A stretch of DNA of 64,000 nucleotides from Volvox africanus (lineage: Eukaryota > Chlorophyta > Chlorophyceae > Chlamydomonadales > Volvocaceae): contig BSDZ01000011.1 of NCBI GenBank assembly GCA_030268105.1, positions 3,137,001 to 3,201,000 of the forward strand, read 5' to 3'. The notes under the pieces were generated by a model. That model worked only from the letters and a program-made list of their open reading frames with translations. It was not told where the DNA came from and did not search any database. Of the stretch, positions 1 through 16,900 are shown piece after piece. The stretch's first letter is position 1. Each line of letters begins with the position of its first letter. The position numbers and the translations under genes are program-made.

Positions 1-107
1 CAAGTTGATTCGGACGGGCAAAAAAACCGTAAACCAGCTTAGAGACGTAGTTATATGTCTGTTCCACATCCTCACCATCAACACAACCCTGCCCAAGCCA
101 TGACTCC

Positions 108-3100
108 TCATCCACGATTGCTCTCCATCGACGAGATGTCAAATTTGGGCATGTTGCGGCCCTCCGGCACCCGCCGATACATGCCATCGCTTACATAGCT
201 ATCCAGCACTGTTGCCAGTGCGCCGATGTCATCGCCAGCCGCCCGCCGCAATGCCGGCAGGAATTCACGCTGCATCACGGCCATAAGCTTTACAAATTGG
301 CCGCGAAACCTGCGTGGTGTTTTTCGCAGTTCTTATGTATGCACCACACGTAAACGAAGGGTGCGTCATTTTTTCCCGATTAAACTCGCATGGAGGGGCG
401 CGCCCGCACATGCCCCCTCCTGAGTCTATTCTTGAGGTGTCATAACTACCGTTCTTACCGTGCATGAATATGGGCGCTGCCAGGGATACTGTTATAGGGC
501 CCTCATATGATCCCCCTTACATCAATGGCGCAACACCGACCGTAGCTGTCCCCCCTGCCCAGCGCACGGCGCGGCCCGGTCCCACAGCCTCCCCCCCGGA
601 ACACGTTACCCCTTACCGCAGGTGCATGGCGTAGCCCGCAGCGTGCAACACCGAGATCAGCGCCTTGGCAGTGTAGCGGTCCGCCGGAAGATGGTTCAGA
701 GCTCGTGCCACATACGACCAGGCGTGTTGCAGGCCGTGAGGGTTCGGGTCGTCGACCTGCATACCGAAGGGCCATCCCTATCCATATCCTTATTGCTTTC
801 AACACGCAAATCTCTCGAGATGGGTGCTGGACAACGGGCCTTCCGGAGCACCAATCCCACTCAGACTGGTGGTTCTGATGTCAGTTCGGCGCTTGCTCCG
901 CCTGATCCGCTCTTGTAGTAAGACGCAGTCTTGTTTTATAACTTACGGCTCCATACCGGGAAGCGAGCTCCCGCGGACAGGAAGATAGGACCAGACCACC
1001 CGTCCCTTGCTCGTGCGCGATTCTCTGTTAATGGACTCGCCACTCCATCGCAGCTCCAAACTACAGATGGCGCCACACCCAGTCCCCCGTTCCAATATTT
1101 AACCTCCATGTGGGCGGTGGCTTTTTCCAAGTCACTCGAGAGGACCAGCCCAATCCACTTCATCCCAATTAAGCACCGCACCTGCATGAGGGCGCCATAC
1201 ATCAGCATAAGGCCCTCTAGCCGCTGGGCGTATTCCTCAGGAGTCTCGAACACTTTTCCAGACGGCGCGGAAGGGTCGTTCTGCTCCTCGAAGCCCATAC
1301 ACCTGACAACGGTACGCAGCCAGTAGCAGGCTATTTCAGGAGAACGTCATGACTGCGGTGCTCCTTAACCGCTCTGAGCCCCAACCCGACCTCGTCTGGC
1401 TTTCCTGCACCGCCACAAATGCGCGCAACCTATCCGTCGCAAAGCCAAGGACTCCGATTACAACTCTCCAATATCGTCCTCAAAGGCGGCAAAACCCTCC
1501 AAGTGTTTAAATGTCCTTTAATTCAAATAGTGATTCAATCCACTGCTACTTAATCAAAGTACACCGGGGTGGCTTCTACTCTGCATGTCTGATATCGCTC
1601 GCTGCGCCTTCTTTCGCTCCCCCAATTGCACGTTCCCATTGCACTCCGCAGCGCAATCTTGACCTCGTCCTGTCCTGCTATTGTGAATCCTTTAATCCTC
1701 GCCGAGTCCGTCGTTTATCTTCCCCCGTCCCTTATGAACAGGGCCGCGGTACGAACACCACCACGGAGTACCCATGCCGACCTGAGCCCACTGACCAATC
1801 CTGCAAACAGAATATCATTAGCAGATGGTCGCCTCACCTATAATAGGCGCTGTTGGAGACCTTGGTAGGGTCATGCACGTACGAGCGCGGAATGGCTAGC
1901 GGGCAACCCTTGTGGATGAGCGCGATGAGGAGCTCCAGCAGCTCCGGGAAGAAGTTAGACATCTTCACCACTACGAGCGCCAGCGGGAATGCGGCCTTGT
2001 GGTTTCGCTGTGGCGTAGGAGGGGCCAGAAAAGGGCTGTAGGACGGGGGGGCCAAGGCAGTGCGGGACTGTGCGACGAGTCCTGATGACAGGGGATTTCG
2101 GGGTGGGTGTACTAAGAATGGTAAAATAGTCCGAATCCTGCCTATCAGAAAAAGATAAATGAAATGAAATTCATTCCCAACAATCTATTTCTGCTGCCTT
2201 GTTGGGCAGGCAAGCCGTGCTATTCGCGAATTTGGGCCAACGGAAGAGATGGCACCAACGCACAGGCACAGGCATATTTAAGTGCAATGGGTGCTGGCGA
2301 GCGACAGGAGCGGCAGGCTCTAGGAAACTCAAGGCAGCCGCATGCAACAACCGGGAGGGAGACAGTACCGAAGCTGTGGAACAAATACAAGAGAGCCCTA
2401 GAGAGAGCCTGGTTACAGCTTAGACAGAGCTAGATGTCTGGTCATGGTCAACACTCGTCAGACCCAGGAACACTATCCCACGGCCACGGCTTCCCTGCGC
2501 ATGAAGACGATCACGCGATAAGGAGCCCAACTTCTCCCAAACTCAGAGCTTCTTCATCCCCCTTGCGCCCCCACACGGTCACATAACTGCTGGTCCGAAC
2601 GGCGCCTAAGGACATGGGTCCCTGCCCCACCTGCACGAGTTCATGTTGCCTGATGATTTTGTTGCATAGCGTAATCACGGCGAAGGACCGCCATACCCCC
2701 TGCAGGTTGCTTAGTAAGTTGTATACGTCTTGGCATTTGGCCTGAACCTGCAGCACGATACAAGGTACAGGAACGTGCATAGGACGGGCACATGCCCGAT
2801 TCCAGTTTCCAAAGAATGCAGATCAGGCAGACAGAGAGGCGCTCGCAGGGCACTTCATCACAGCGGCAGTTGGGATGATTGACTACCAGCCCAGCCGGAA
2901 AGACGAGCCCAAGTCACTGCGCACCTGGTCTTGAGTACCAGAGATCTGCTGCACGTGCACTGTGAGCTTCTTTTCAAGATCGCGCCGCTGCTTCTTGATG
3001 CTATCATCGTTCAGCAGCGGCTGAACCGCTGTCTGCGCCGCTGTCAGCCGTGCGGCTAGTTGGGATGCCTGCTGCTGGGCCAAGGGGGACACTCGCAGAC

Positions 3101-5676
3101 CCTGGTCCTGGACGGCATGACACAGGGGTTAGACGGAAAAGATGCTCAGTACTTGAATAATGTCCTTTGCAATCCATGGTGCTCAGCGGATCAAGAATAC
3201 GGCAGACTAGGACATAAACCCAACACTTCAACAATTATATCTCTCAACTTATCGTGCGTGGTGGCAGGGACCGGCATCCAGCATAAAATTGCATGCAGAC
3301 AGATAAAAACACGCGCTTAGGAGAGTCAGAAGGCGGTCGGCAGTTGGAAGTGATCTTGGTCGCTTTTGCATGCTCACATGGTGAGGGGTAAATCCCATGG
3401 GGAGGGTTGAACGCGGCAAGAGTCGCACACCTGACTGTAAACAAGTCCGTTGTTTTCGATCATTGACATCCGGCAAGTCGGATAAGCAAAAAAACACTTG
3501 CCGAACAGCTGGTAGCCGCAGCACAACGCTGCCAAAAGATCTGGCGCATGTGCAATAGGAAAAAAATGGAGGAGCGCCAGCAAGCCTTTCCAGAACTTGC
3601 CTTGGCTGCTGCGGCGGTCGCTTCCTTCTTCTTCTGCGCCTCAGCCTCCCGCCGCTGGTTCTCGGCCTCAGTCTCCTGCCGCTTCCGGGCCTCGGCTTCC
3701 AGCCGGCTGCGGGCTTCAGCCTCCTGCACCAGTCACGTCCCGTTCAAATGAATGGATGGCGGCGTTTGCAAGGCTACTGGGCGCCGCATATAACTCTCAA
3801 GCTGTGGGAGCCCAATTGCCAGGCGCAGGTAGTGACCCGTGCCTTTTCTTACCTGGCTTCCGTCCCGTCCTGATATGTTCCCTCCCTATAGCCCCGCGCC
3901 CCAGCACGCCCATCGGGGCTGCTCCGGCGGCAGAAGCTTGACCCACCTCTTTACGTTTGCGTTCCCGCTCCTCTTCCTCCTCCTTGCGCTTGCGCTCCTG
4001 CTCCGCCTGCCGCCGCATTTGCTCCCGTCTCCGCTCCTCATCTTCCCTTTGTCTCCGCTCCTCCTCGTCTCTTCGTCTCCGTTCTTCCTCGCGCTGCTCC
4101 ACAAAACGCTTCACCTACAAGGTGGAGCTTGGAAGGAGTGCAAACACAAAAGGATTTCTAAGCCGATAACAGTCTAAGAAACCCTAGTTCATATCTCTTC
4201 CAACCTACGTTCTTAACGGGACATGTGCTGTTGTAGATTCAAGGCCTTGTGCATCCTTAATAAAGATGCATGCCTGACACATTGACCTAACCACACCCGC
4301 ATGATAGCATGAAGAACACATTTCGTCGCCCAAACTGCTTGCTAACATCACTGTCAATCCCCAGCACCGCAACATGCAATTCCCTAAACCGGAGAGCGCC
4401 TCACACGTCGCTGCTTTCTTTGCTTTAGTAATGCCCTAGCCGATCCTTCGCCAGAACGCCGGCTAATGCTCCAAGTGTTAGTATTCGTGTAGTGTGAACA
4501 CTCTACTGGTGCTGCCCTCATCACCGCCGCGGCCGCGCTATTCACCTGTTGCTCCTGACGGCTGGCCTCTGTTCCGTGCGTGGACTGCACCCTCTCAAGC
4601 ACTTCGTTGCGCTGCTCTCGCTGCCTCTGCAGAAGCTCTTGGTCCTCACGCTCCAGGTCATCCTGCGGCGGAGGTTTTGGGACGGGATGTACAACGGGGA
4701 CTGGGTCTCAGACATCAGAAAAACGGGCTGTAATGTGATGGGGGAAACGAAACATAAGAAAACGCGGAAGCGGAAGCAACATGGGGAAAGATTTTGTGGA
4801 GCATTACTACGGGGTATTACGGAAAGGCGGAGAGTATAAAATAGTGGTAAGCATGCTGCGCAAACACATTTCCCAGGGATGCTCAGAAAAACGGCGGATC
4901 CAACCACTGAGAGCGCAGCGTATCGCTGCTCTTCACGAGCAGATTGGACACAGGCCGGCCCTTACAGCACATGCTGCATGTAATCCGGGCAGAGGATACT
5001 GGACGCTAACGGCATACCAGAACGGCATAAGCTATTTGGATGCGTTTCCAAGTCACTCACCTGCTTGCGGAGGGCAGCAATGGACAGCGCGCTCAGCTTT
5101 GCTGTGAGCTGGGACTCCACATCGGCAAGGCGTGAGCGCCACTTAGCCTGCGCTTGAAGATGTACGTTCTGCATGGCAGTGTGCACAGCGCAAAGTGTTA
5201 CGTGGCTCCAATTCCATGCCGAGTTCCGTGCACAATTCGTCATATGAGTCCCATGCTGACCTCAAGAGACGCGAGCATCTGCTGTTGCAGCTGTCGCTTA
5301 AAACCCGCAACGACGTCAGGCCTCGACACTGTGTCGACCAGAAGCCCGCTTGTCGCTTCGGAATCGCTTTCGTCGTCGTCGTCGCTTGGCGCACGGTAGG
5401 ACACGGAACGGGTACTGCCGGGACGCTCATTGCGTGGCAACTCATCTACGCGTCATAGCAAACGGTTAGGCTTGCTGCACGCCCTGTATGTAACAGGGGT
5501 CGTAAATTACCTTCCGGCAGACCGTAGCGAACATTGCCGGTCTTAATAACTCCTCGGGATGCTGACGCCGGCAAGCGAGCCTGTGCACGTTGCCTTTGCG
5601 CTAGCTTTGACAGTGGAGTTGCCGCATCGGGACCGAAATTCAGCCGTTTAACAACTGAATCGCTATAGAGTGACAT
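108..5676 (-). CDS. GLE1: GLE1-like mRNA export factor, about 12 exons
   Basis: GLE1 sits at the cytoplasmic face of the nuclear pore and, with inositol hexakisphosphate, activates the DEAD-box ATPase Dbp5/DDX19 to release exported mRNPs. Exon 1 (5511-5676, first Met at 5676) leads through 5261-5445, 5061-5168 and 4507-4662 into long charged coiled-coil exons at 3947-4114 (Arg/Glu-rich) and near 3590-3723. The C-terminal GLE1 domain follows: 'LTVHVQQISGTQDQV' near 2920-2990, then 'AAFPLALVVVKMS' near 1990, 'AQRLEGLMLMYGALMQV' near 1200, 'NPHGLQHAWSYVARALN' near 700-750, and a final exon that includes 'VPEGRNMPKFDISSM' and stops at 108-110. Intron phases agree where checked (AAG|GTAATT, CAG|GTGAGT, GAG|GTGGGT). 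Motif order and the coiled-coil-plus-GLE1-domain layout match animal and plant GLE1. The exact edges of some middle exons are uncertain. Confidence 0.9.
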
Positions 5677-7677
5677 CCACTGGTCTTGGACTAAGGGCAA
5701 ACTCAATCTGAGATTTGTGGGACAGGTCAATGCATAAGTGCTACGATATTTCCTGGCTTCACAATCGATTGGAAATGCGTACCCACAGACTAATAACATA
5801 AAGACATGATTCTTCACGCAATTTTACATGGGACCGATTGCCGTACACATACCGACCCTCTTAAGGAATAGACGCTCCACGCCAAGAAGTTGCAATACTT
5901 CTCATCTACAATTGGAATACAGAATAACAGCACAGGGAAATGCCGGGGTTACGCCATTTCCCGTAACTTTACCGGAAAGCCCATAACGGTCCTTAACCGA
6001 TGGTCCTTAAGAACACAAATTGTGTTACGCAACCTACAAAAGTGCACAACCACATAACCAGAAGCCACCTATAAGCACATACACATTCTACCAAACACGT
6101 TTTCAGGCCGAACATCCCTCATCTGGACGCGCCACGGTGTTACCATGGCCAGGGGTCGTACACGTTACCTTCCCCACGACGTCGAGACAAAATCTTGTTC
6201 CATAGGACGAACTCATAGGCGCGTTCACGACTCCCACCTTTCCACCAGCGCGATATCACCTCAGCCACGCCCTGCCGCACAACCGCGGACAAGGCCTGCT
6301 TATCCAACCGATATCGACAGATCCCAACCAAGCCAGACAGCGTTTCACTTGACAAACAATTTCCCTCAAGGACTTAACCACCCCCAGATGGGGCGACTAG
6401 CCCGCCCCTGGAGGGATTCTTTTTCAACCCTTTTTGCCATATACCACGAGCCAATTATCCTAAACCCCGCGCACATGACGTACATGGGTTAACAAGCCGG
6501 CAGCCGGGAAAACAATTAGTAGCCCGAAATCTCACTTTTGCAAGCTCAATCAAAGCGAACAGGAAATGTGCATCCTAACCAGGTCCTCGCTTTAGGTATT
6601 TGCGTAACGCAAATGCAGCGCCAGCTCTCATAAGGGATTTATATGGTATGCGAGGACACCACAACAGCATGGGGGAGTTGGGGGTCCAGGCGATGCAGTA
6701 CGCAAAAGAAAATTCCGACACAAAGTGTCTCTTCCCTGCCATCCTATATTAAGAATAAGCGTTCGAAAGCGACTGTCGTCTGTCACTTCATTTCCCCACT
6801 TTAAAGATCGCCCACGCATCAATATATACCAATATCATGATCTTGCTCCAGGGAAGCTAGAATTGCACGCCAGGCTCTAGTTGACTTTATTTCCCTCCTG
6901 GATCACGTAAACCATAGACATATATATGCACTTGCGTGCGCCCATAGTGTAACCAACAGACACTGATGGGCTAGATTATTTACACCGCAGCCTGCTATAA
7001 CCGGTACGAGCGCAAGGAACGACTGCTAGCATATCATAGCAGTTCCGACATATGCGTCGTACGGCCAGTGGGCCCTGGACTGCGTTGACCCGAAAGGAAG
7101 ATGCGTCAAGTGCTCTCGGCACCTCTCTCAGTATGAACTCCTACCCGACCCGACCCGGGGCAAGTTGCCCCCGACAAAATCACATCACCCAAACAATTCA
7201 CGTGGCCAAGTTCCATATGTTCCGGACATTGCTTTAGAGGCGCTCATCCTGCAGTTGTTCGGAGGTGCGGCGTCTGCGCACCATTTCACGCTCAGGGGTT
7301 TGTCCCGTCTTGTGCCGACTCAGACTCAAGGCGGTGGTGTTCAGCTCCAAAATTCTTCAGCTCGGGAAACCCAGCTGCATCCTCACCATACAACTACTTC
7401 TTCTACCGTTCCGTTTGTTTAACCCTTGGCTGCAAATCCACATATAAGGCCCTACGGCGCCTGTGGGACCTTCGCGGCTGCGGGAGATTGACGGCTGCCG
7501 CAGCCTGACGCTGGCACAAGTGTATGTGCCGCTACAGACGTCTACATCAGGCGGCTGCAGCGCCAAGGTAGCGAAAGTGTGACCGTGCTCAAGGTCAAAC
7601 TCATGGCCAATGACGCCTAGTAAGCTGGCTGGCCGGGGACCAGTCGCAGCTTACAGGAGAAGCTGCTGTGGCTATCT
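5677..7677. other. Intergenic DNA, no gene recognised
   Basis: This spacer lies between the 5' end of GLE1 and the 3' end of the kinase gene. It has only short unrelated open frames, no familiar domain, and no exon chain that could be built with GT-AG borders. The GLE1 promoter must lie in the part nearest 5677, but no specific element was identified. Confidence 0.5.
7651..7655 (-). terminator. Possible TGTAA polyadenylation signal of the kinase gene
   Basis: TGTAA on the minus strand lies 23 nt past the kinase stop codon. Volvocine algae use TGTAA rather than AATAAA. The distance is short for a 3' UTR and the pentamer is common, so this is only a candidate. Confidence 0.3.
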
Positions 7678-11245
<3,568 letters not shown>

Positions 11246-13954
11246 CCTATGCTTTTCAACCGTTGGAAAAAGAGTCGAAGCGACGACACTCAAACAATGC
11301 GCGACATTTCGTTCAGTTTCTCAAGTTCTACTCCATTATTTTAAGGCTGCAGGGAGCTGCGATGAAGTTGTGACACGAAAGAACGCGGGCAAGCACAACT
11401 ATTAAGAAACCTTAACCATGACGGGGTTTACAGGTAAGGGTTGAGGTTCTTACAATAATTTTTGACTGTTTACATACACCTAGTTTTACAGTCTTTGCGA
11501 AACTTGGTGCGGTACAATGAGCGTCGTTGAGCTTCCATGTGGCAAAACTGCATGAAGCTCTGGAAAAAGTGCCTTAAGTAAATAAATGAAAACCCATATT
11601 ATTTATGTTCTATAATGACATTTTAACCGTAAGGTGCATGGGTTGACACCAACAACTACAACCTGTAGACGCAACTTGCGGCACCTGTAACTCACAGCAC
11701 CTCCGCAATCTTGTTCTCCAATCTCATATCAATTACACGTCTTTTGTGATCTTAACAAATTTCCGCATCCTTAGATGCTCATTGCCTCCTGTAGCTACCT
11801 TTAACCGTCGCCAAGACGTCAACTGGCCCAACAGCTTATTGTCAAGCTAGCCCGATACCACTAGGCTAAAAAAATATAAGGTTGTCTCTTGGATTAAGGT
11901 ATGCGCCAACAGTTACTTTGTGCGACTCTCTGCTTTTGGTAATGGTTAGTACGGAACTGTGACGAAGGAGACGGTCTACAAGGGCCTCTGTTGGCCCCTT
12001 CGTCTGTTTATAACGCAGTATCTTTAAGCTGCATGGTCTAAGACCAGTGTCAGGAATCTCCTGACGGAAAGCTCGTAGCAAAGAACAGCGGCACGCAGGT
12101 GCCGGTGAACGGAAGGGGTCAGGGTGCATCGGTTTAAAGGCATTAAGAAGCCCGTAAAGAGAGCAAGACTGCAAACATCACAATATAATTAATTACGTTT
12201 CAGCAGTATAGTATGTGCGTACAACACCTCAGGAGTATCAATCATGTACTGTGTAAAATAGGCTCTGCTTCAAGAGCGCGTAACTCATGACAGAATGCCA
12301 CCGTTCCCAACACGAGACGGCTAATTGTTGTTACTGTACGAAGTGCTGTAAAACGCCGTTGCTCATCGTTCTCGAGAACCAGGCCCGCGCACCGCGCACG
12401 TGGCCTAATTGGAATGGACCCGCGATACCACGTTGTAGGTGGTGCGACAAACTCGGTATAACCCCCACCGTCACATGCTATGGCATAAACCTGTTGTCAG
12501 CAGCACCAAAACAATAAAAGCAAAACAAAAATGCCAGGGTGGTCATGCCACAGGGCGGATTTCGCAGCTGACGGCTTCCCAAGCACCTCACCGGCACCGG
12601 GCGAAGATCCTCACAACGTCACAAGCACGATCCCGTAGTGGGAAATTTCCGCCATGCCTGCTCCAAGTTCCAGTCCACTAATTTGAGCTGCAAATCATCC
12701 ACTGTAGCCGATCCGAAATACACAGTCCTCAACATACGCAACCAGCGAGCCTACTGCGCATTTCACAAGATGAATACAGTTTACAGCAGCGAGACCGAAC
12801 CACCTTGAACATGGCTCCAAATCTCATAACCATTGCCGCGTAGGCGCACGGGAATTCCTTTTTGCGCGTGCACACCCGGACCGCACCGGACACACCGCAT
12901 GCTTATGTGGCGCGGCAACGCCTCGGCCCCCCGGCCAGGGCCAGGCGGTAAATAGAATGTAACCTCTGTATGCGCGTCGTGTAATTGATTTGATGGCCTA
13001 TGGCCACCGCCACAAACAAGGTTAAAGCACCACAGAACATGCGAACAGAAAGCCTCGGTCGGACGTGATTTTGTGCATTTGTTGATCGGCTAGGGAGCGT
13101 GTCCATGAACTGGGTTTATCGAGGGCCGCCACAGCAGCCCCACCCCAAAACGCCCATACAAAGCACAACCATCACCCGTACCATTGAACGATTCATTGGT
13201 CCACAAGCCAAAGTCCAGCACAACCATAACGCATGCGCGTCATCCGATACAGCGCAGGACGGCTGATGCGCACCGGCACCAGCAAAGCATACCGGCACCA
13301 GCAAAGCATGCTAGCCAATTCGGGCGAGCGTCCCGCGTCCTGCACATCTTTCAGATAGCACAGCGTGAGTCCAGTCCAGATCAGAGGCTATCGCCCGCTA
13401 GACATTTGGTATCAATTGAAGCTGCTTTGCACCCTCCCTGCGCTGCACAGTAACCAGTACCGCATATCGCCTTTTGCACCGTCCACATGTGTTTCCCAAT
13501 TTCCAGGAACTGACGAAACAGGAGTCATGCACCAAGGCCGCGCTCCGTCGTAAAAGTATCGGAGTAGCAAGGGAGCCGTGCCAGTTCCCAGTTCATTGAA
13601 GTCATGGTGATTCCAGAGACGCTTGAAAAGCTTCCGTGAAATGCATGACGTATACAATAAAGGAAACAACACGGCATCATTGTCAAGTGGGCACACAACA
13701 CGGGCAAACACAAACATCTTACATTACGCAGCACACACACAAATGTATAAGTGCCCATTATCCAGACATTCAACTTCGGCCGACGGTACACCATACAAGG
13801 CAACGACAAGGTTTATGCAAGGTCCAAGACGACGCCGTGTAGATGTAGAAAGGGGATCTCAACACGTTCCTCTTATGCATCAAGAGGACACCTACCGCCC
13901 AGGACCTCTATTATGCCTGCAGTTCTTTCTATTACCGTACCCCTTCCTAGGCGG
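11246..13954. other. Intergenic DNA, no gene recognised
   Basis: About 2.7 kb separate the kinase ATG from the stop of the next upstream minus-strand gene. Open frames are short and low in sequence complexity, none resembles a known family, and no splice chain was found. Local features are a small 19-bp tandem duplication at 13272-13309 and a lone tRNA A-box-like sequence at 11857-11868. Confidence 0.5.
13272..13309. repeat. 19-bp perfect tandem duplication
   Basis: The unit beginning ACCGGCACCAGC occurs twice head to tail (13272-13290 and 13291-13309) with no mismatch. Confidence 0.9.
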
Positions 13955-16900
13955 TCATGCACGCGGTGTGGCGCGACGTGACGCATCAAAGCTGAGGCTG
14001 CGGGGTCCAGACGCGAACTGGGGGGCTTGCACAGCAGGAAGCCCTTGCTCAAGCATTCCACTATTTCTGTTCACTGAGGAGCGACCATACAGTGTAAGTG
14101 ACAGGCTCTGGCCCGGGGGATAGAGACTAGGGGTTCCTTGGTGGTGGCTGTGAGCCAGTATGCCGGAAGGCACCTGCGGCTCCGACGGGGCTTGAAGTTG
14201 TGGAAGAGATCCCTTGCGGTGTGCCTGCATTTGCTGCAGTTGTGACTGTTGTTGGGAGTAGGAGTGCGGGTGCAACTGTGGATGCGAGAGAGAGGGCTCG
14301 GTCTGCCCTGACGGCAAGACGGCTGTGGCGGCGCCGTCTGCCATTGGGAAGCTGGGTCCGCTGCCGAAAGTGTCACTATTGCCCCTTGGTGACGACGATT
14401 GCCCATGGAACTGCGGGTAATCCTGTGGCGTAACGTTGAGGCCCGGCGCCACACCCACACCCGCGAAGATCTTGGAGAGTGTATGCGATCGCATCCGTTC
14501 GTCCGGCGCAGTGGCCGTCTTTTGCCTGTTAGTGGTGTATGAAGGACCGAAGGAACCGCTTGCGGCGTTGGCGTTGGCAACAGCACCTAAACCTCCATAT
14601 AGCATGGACCCTGTCAATCCAGAGCCGCTACCAGGCGCTTGTGCTTGCTTGAATCCGCAGTGGCGGATGCCAAGAGCGGTCGGGTAAGTCGGCAGCGCCG
14701 GTACGGCTACGCCCCGTGGTGTCGGCGACATAGCCGCCGCAATGGCGGCTCCAACGAAAGCTGATGACGTATCAGCCGCCTCCACCAGGACGCCACTGCC
14801 ATGGAGGGTCGACGCCGTGGCTGAAAGGGCCCCAATACTGACGAGTCCCGATGACCTGGCGCCGCCGCCTGAGCGGGGCTTGTGGGGCGACGTAGATGGA
14901 CGCGCTGGCGCAGAGAAGCTACCCCCGAAGCGGTCTTGGGTATGAGACGCTGCGCCAGGTGTCCCGGAGGGACCGCCCGAGGAGGACGCGCCCGGCACGC
15001 GAGGTTGCTACACAACGGCAGGGTGACAGGGCAGGGAGACAGTGTTGAGGAGCATGTAACCTAGTTAGGTTATCCACACCGGCATGCGTCTAAAATAAAG
15101 CGCAACAGCTGTGTGAAGGCGGTGGTGTGTCAAGTTTGATTTGACTTTTGCTTTGCCCAGCGGGACTGATATGCCGAGTGGGGCCTGTCCAGCGAGAGAG
15201 GCCTGATCGGGTCATGAATTAAAAACTTCGGGTTTAAAAATAAAAAAATATATATATATAATGTCGCGGCCCGCTCAACGTAACTCTCCGGTCATGACTC
15301 AGTCCGCTGCGTCCGTGAACCCCTCCTGTCAGCTGAGCTCACCCGTCCGGTACGCGCACTTATTCGGCCAGGGCTGACAGCGCCGCGGGGAGCACCAGGC
15401 CCTAACGTGTTGCCAGAAGGGGCGGTCCCTGCGCCCGCGGCCCCGGCAGCCCCTAGGGCCTCGATCCGCTCCTCGGAAGAACTGCCAGGCACCTGGCTGA
15501 TCGGCGTCGATCGGTACACCTGACCCCCCGGGAAGGTCTGCACGTGCGCGGGCGGGAAGCGGCTGAGGGTGCTGTGGCTTAGCGTCAGGCTCTGGCTACT
15601 GCTGTTGTTTCCACCGCCTCCTCCGGCAGCAGAAGAAGAGGCACCGACCGTGGAGGCGGCTCCCGTAACCCAGGAGCCCATCTTCAAGACGCCCCCATTC
15701 AGGACGGGACCACTGCTGCTAGCAGCTGCGCTGGCTGGAGCACCGCCTATAAGACCAATGCCACCAAGTGTACCGCCGGGAGCGAGCTCCTCGCTATCGG
15801 ATGCAAATGTGGGCACAGCAGTGCCGGCTGCAGAAGCATGCGACTCTCGAGGCGAGCGCGTACGATGTGAGCTGGGAACACACAGCGAGACTGAGGGCGA
15901 CGAGATGCGACGAGGGGCTGCAGCATGAGGCCAAAACGGCAGGAAAGGAGACCAACACAGCGGTAAGACAAGACGTGGTAGCCGTGTTAATCTGTTTGTC
16001 AATACGGAACCCCATGAACTCCTGCGCGGCTCCCTAGGGTTTGAGTATCATCTCCATGCCTTCAGGGAAGCTTAAGCTCAAGGCCGTGCGTCATTGCTAC
16101 CTCCTAACAAGATGGCCTACACGTACGTGCCACAGCGCTTTCCCCAGGCCTTTCTGCCTTGCCTATGACCCGCTTGACTCTGCCTTGCCTCTCTCCGGGC
16201 CTCCACAAGACTCGCGCGCCCACGCACCCATCTGTCTATCTCTCCGGCATTACTCGGTTTACCTGACTGTTGATGGTGTGAGGGGTGTTGATGTTGCACG
16301 GCTGAATGCAGTCCGCGACCTGGCGAGATTGACGGTGAGCTGGACCGGGCGGCAGGTGGGGACACCATGAAGCCCGAGCCGCGAATGGGTGATCGGTTGG
16401 CTTGCCTGTAGGGTCACCCCAAAAGAGGAAGGAAGGTTACATTAGCTGTGGATTATGGGCCTGTACCTGTACTCGCCTGCAGGCAGGCCTTCATGCTCAA
16501 ATAGCACTAATGCTTGGCCCCTGGCCTCTGGCAACGGCTGCCCATTCGCAAGTTCCGAACCGTTTGAACTGTTGTAGGCAGCTCCCTTCCCATGTCCCTC
16601 AAGGCGCAAAAGCGAGCGCGGCCTTACCCGGGCGTGTACAACCGCCGCGCTTGGGGTGGATGCTGCCGCAGACCCTCGCCTATCTGTGGTGTAGGGATGG
16701 AGACGTAATGATGCTGCGGATGGTAGTGCTGCTGTCCGAAATGACTTGGCGACAGGCCCTGCATGGTGCCTTGCCCATGTCCTTGCGGCGCTAAGACTGG
16801 TGGCTCAAACTTTGCCGCGTCCTGTGATGCTGGCTGGGAAATGGCAGGAGTCAACGGCCCGACAGCTGGTATGCTTGAACACAGAGGACCAAATCGCCCC

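Noticed and set aside
6145..6492. 115-codon plus-strand frame in the 5.7-7.7 kb spacer
   Set aside because: No similarity, no splice partners and no codon pattern distinguishing it from background.
11857..11868. Minus-strand TAGCCTAGTGGT, a perfect tRNA A-box
   Set aside because: No matching B-box or acceptor and T-stem pairing follows at the right distance, so no tRNA or tRNA-derived SINE is called.
15872..16624. Extra exons between the two long exons of the low-complexity gene
   Set aside because: Direct donor-to-acceptor phase match makes a single intron sufficient; candidate frames here are unsupported.
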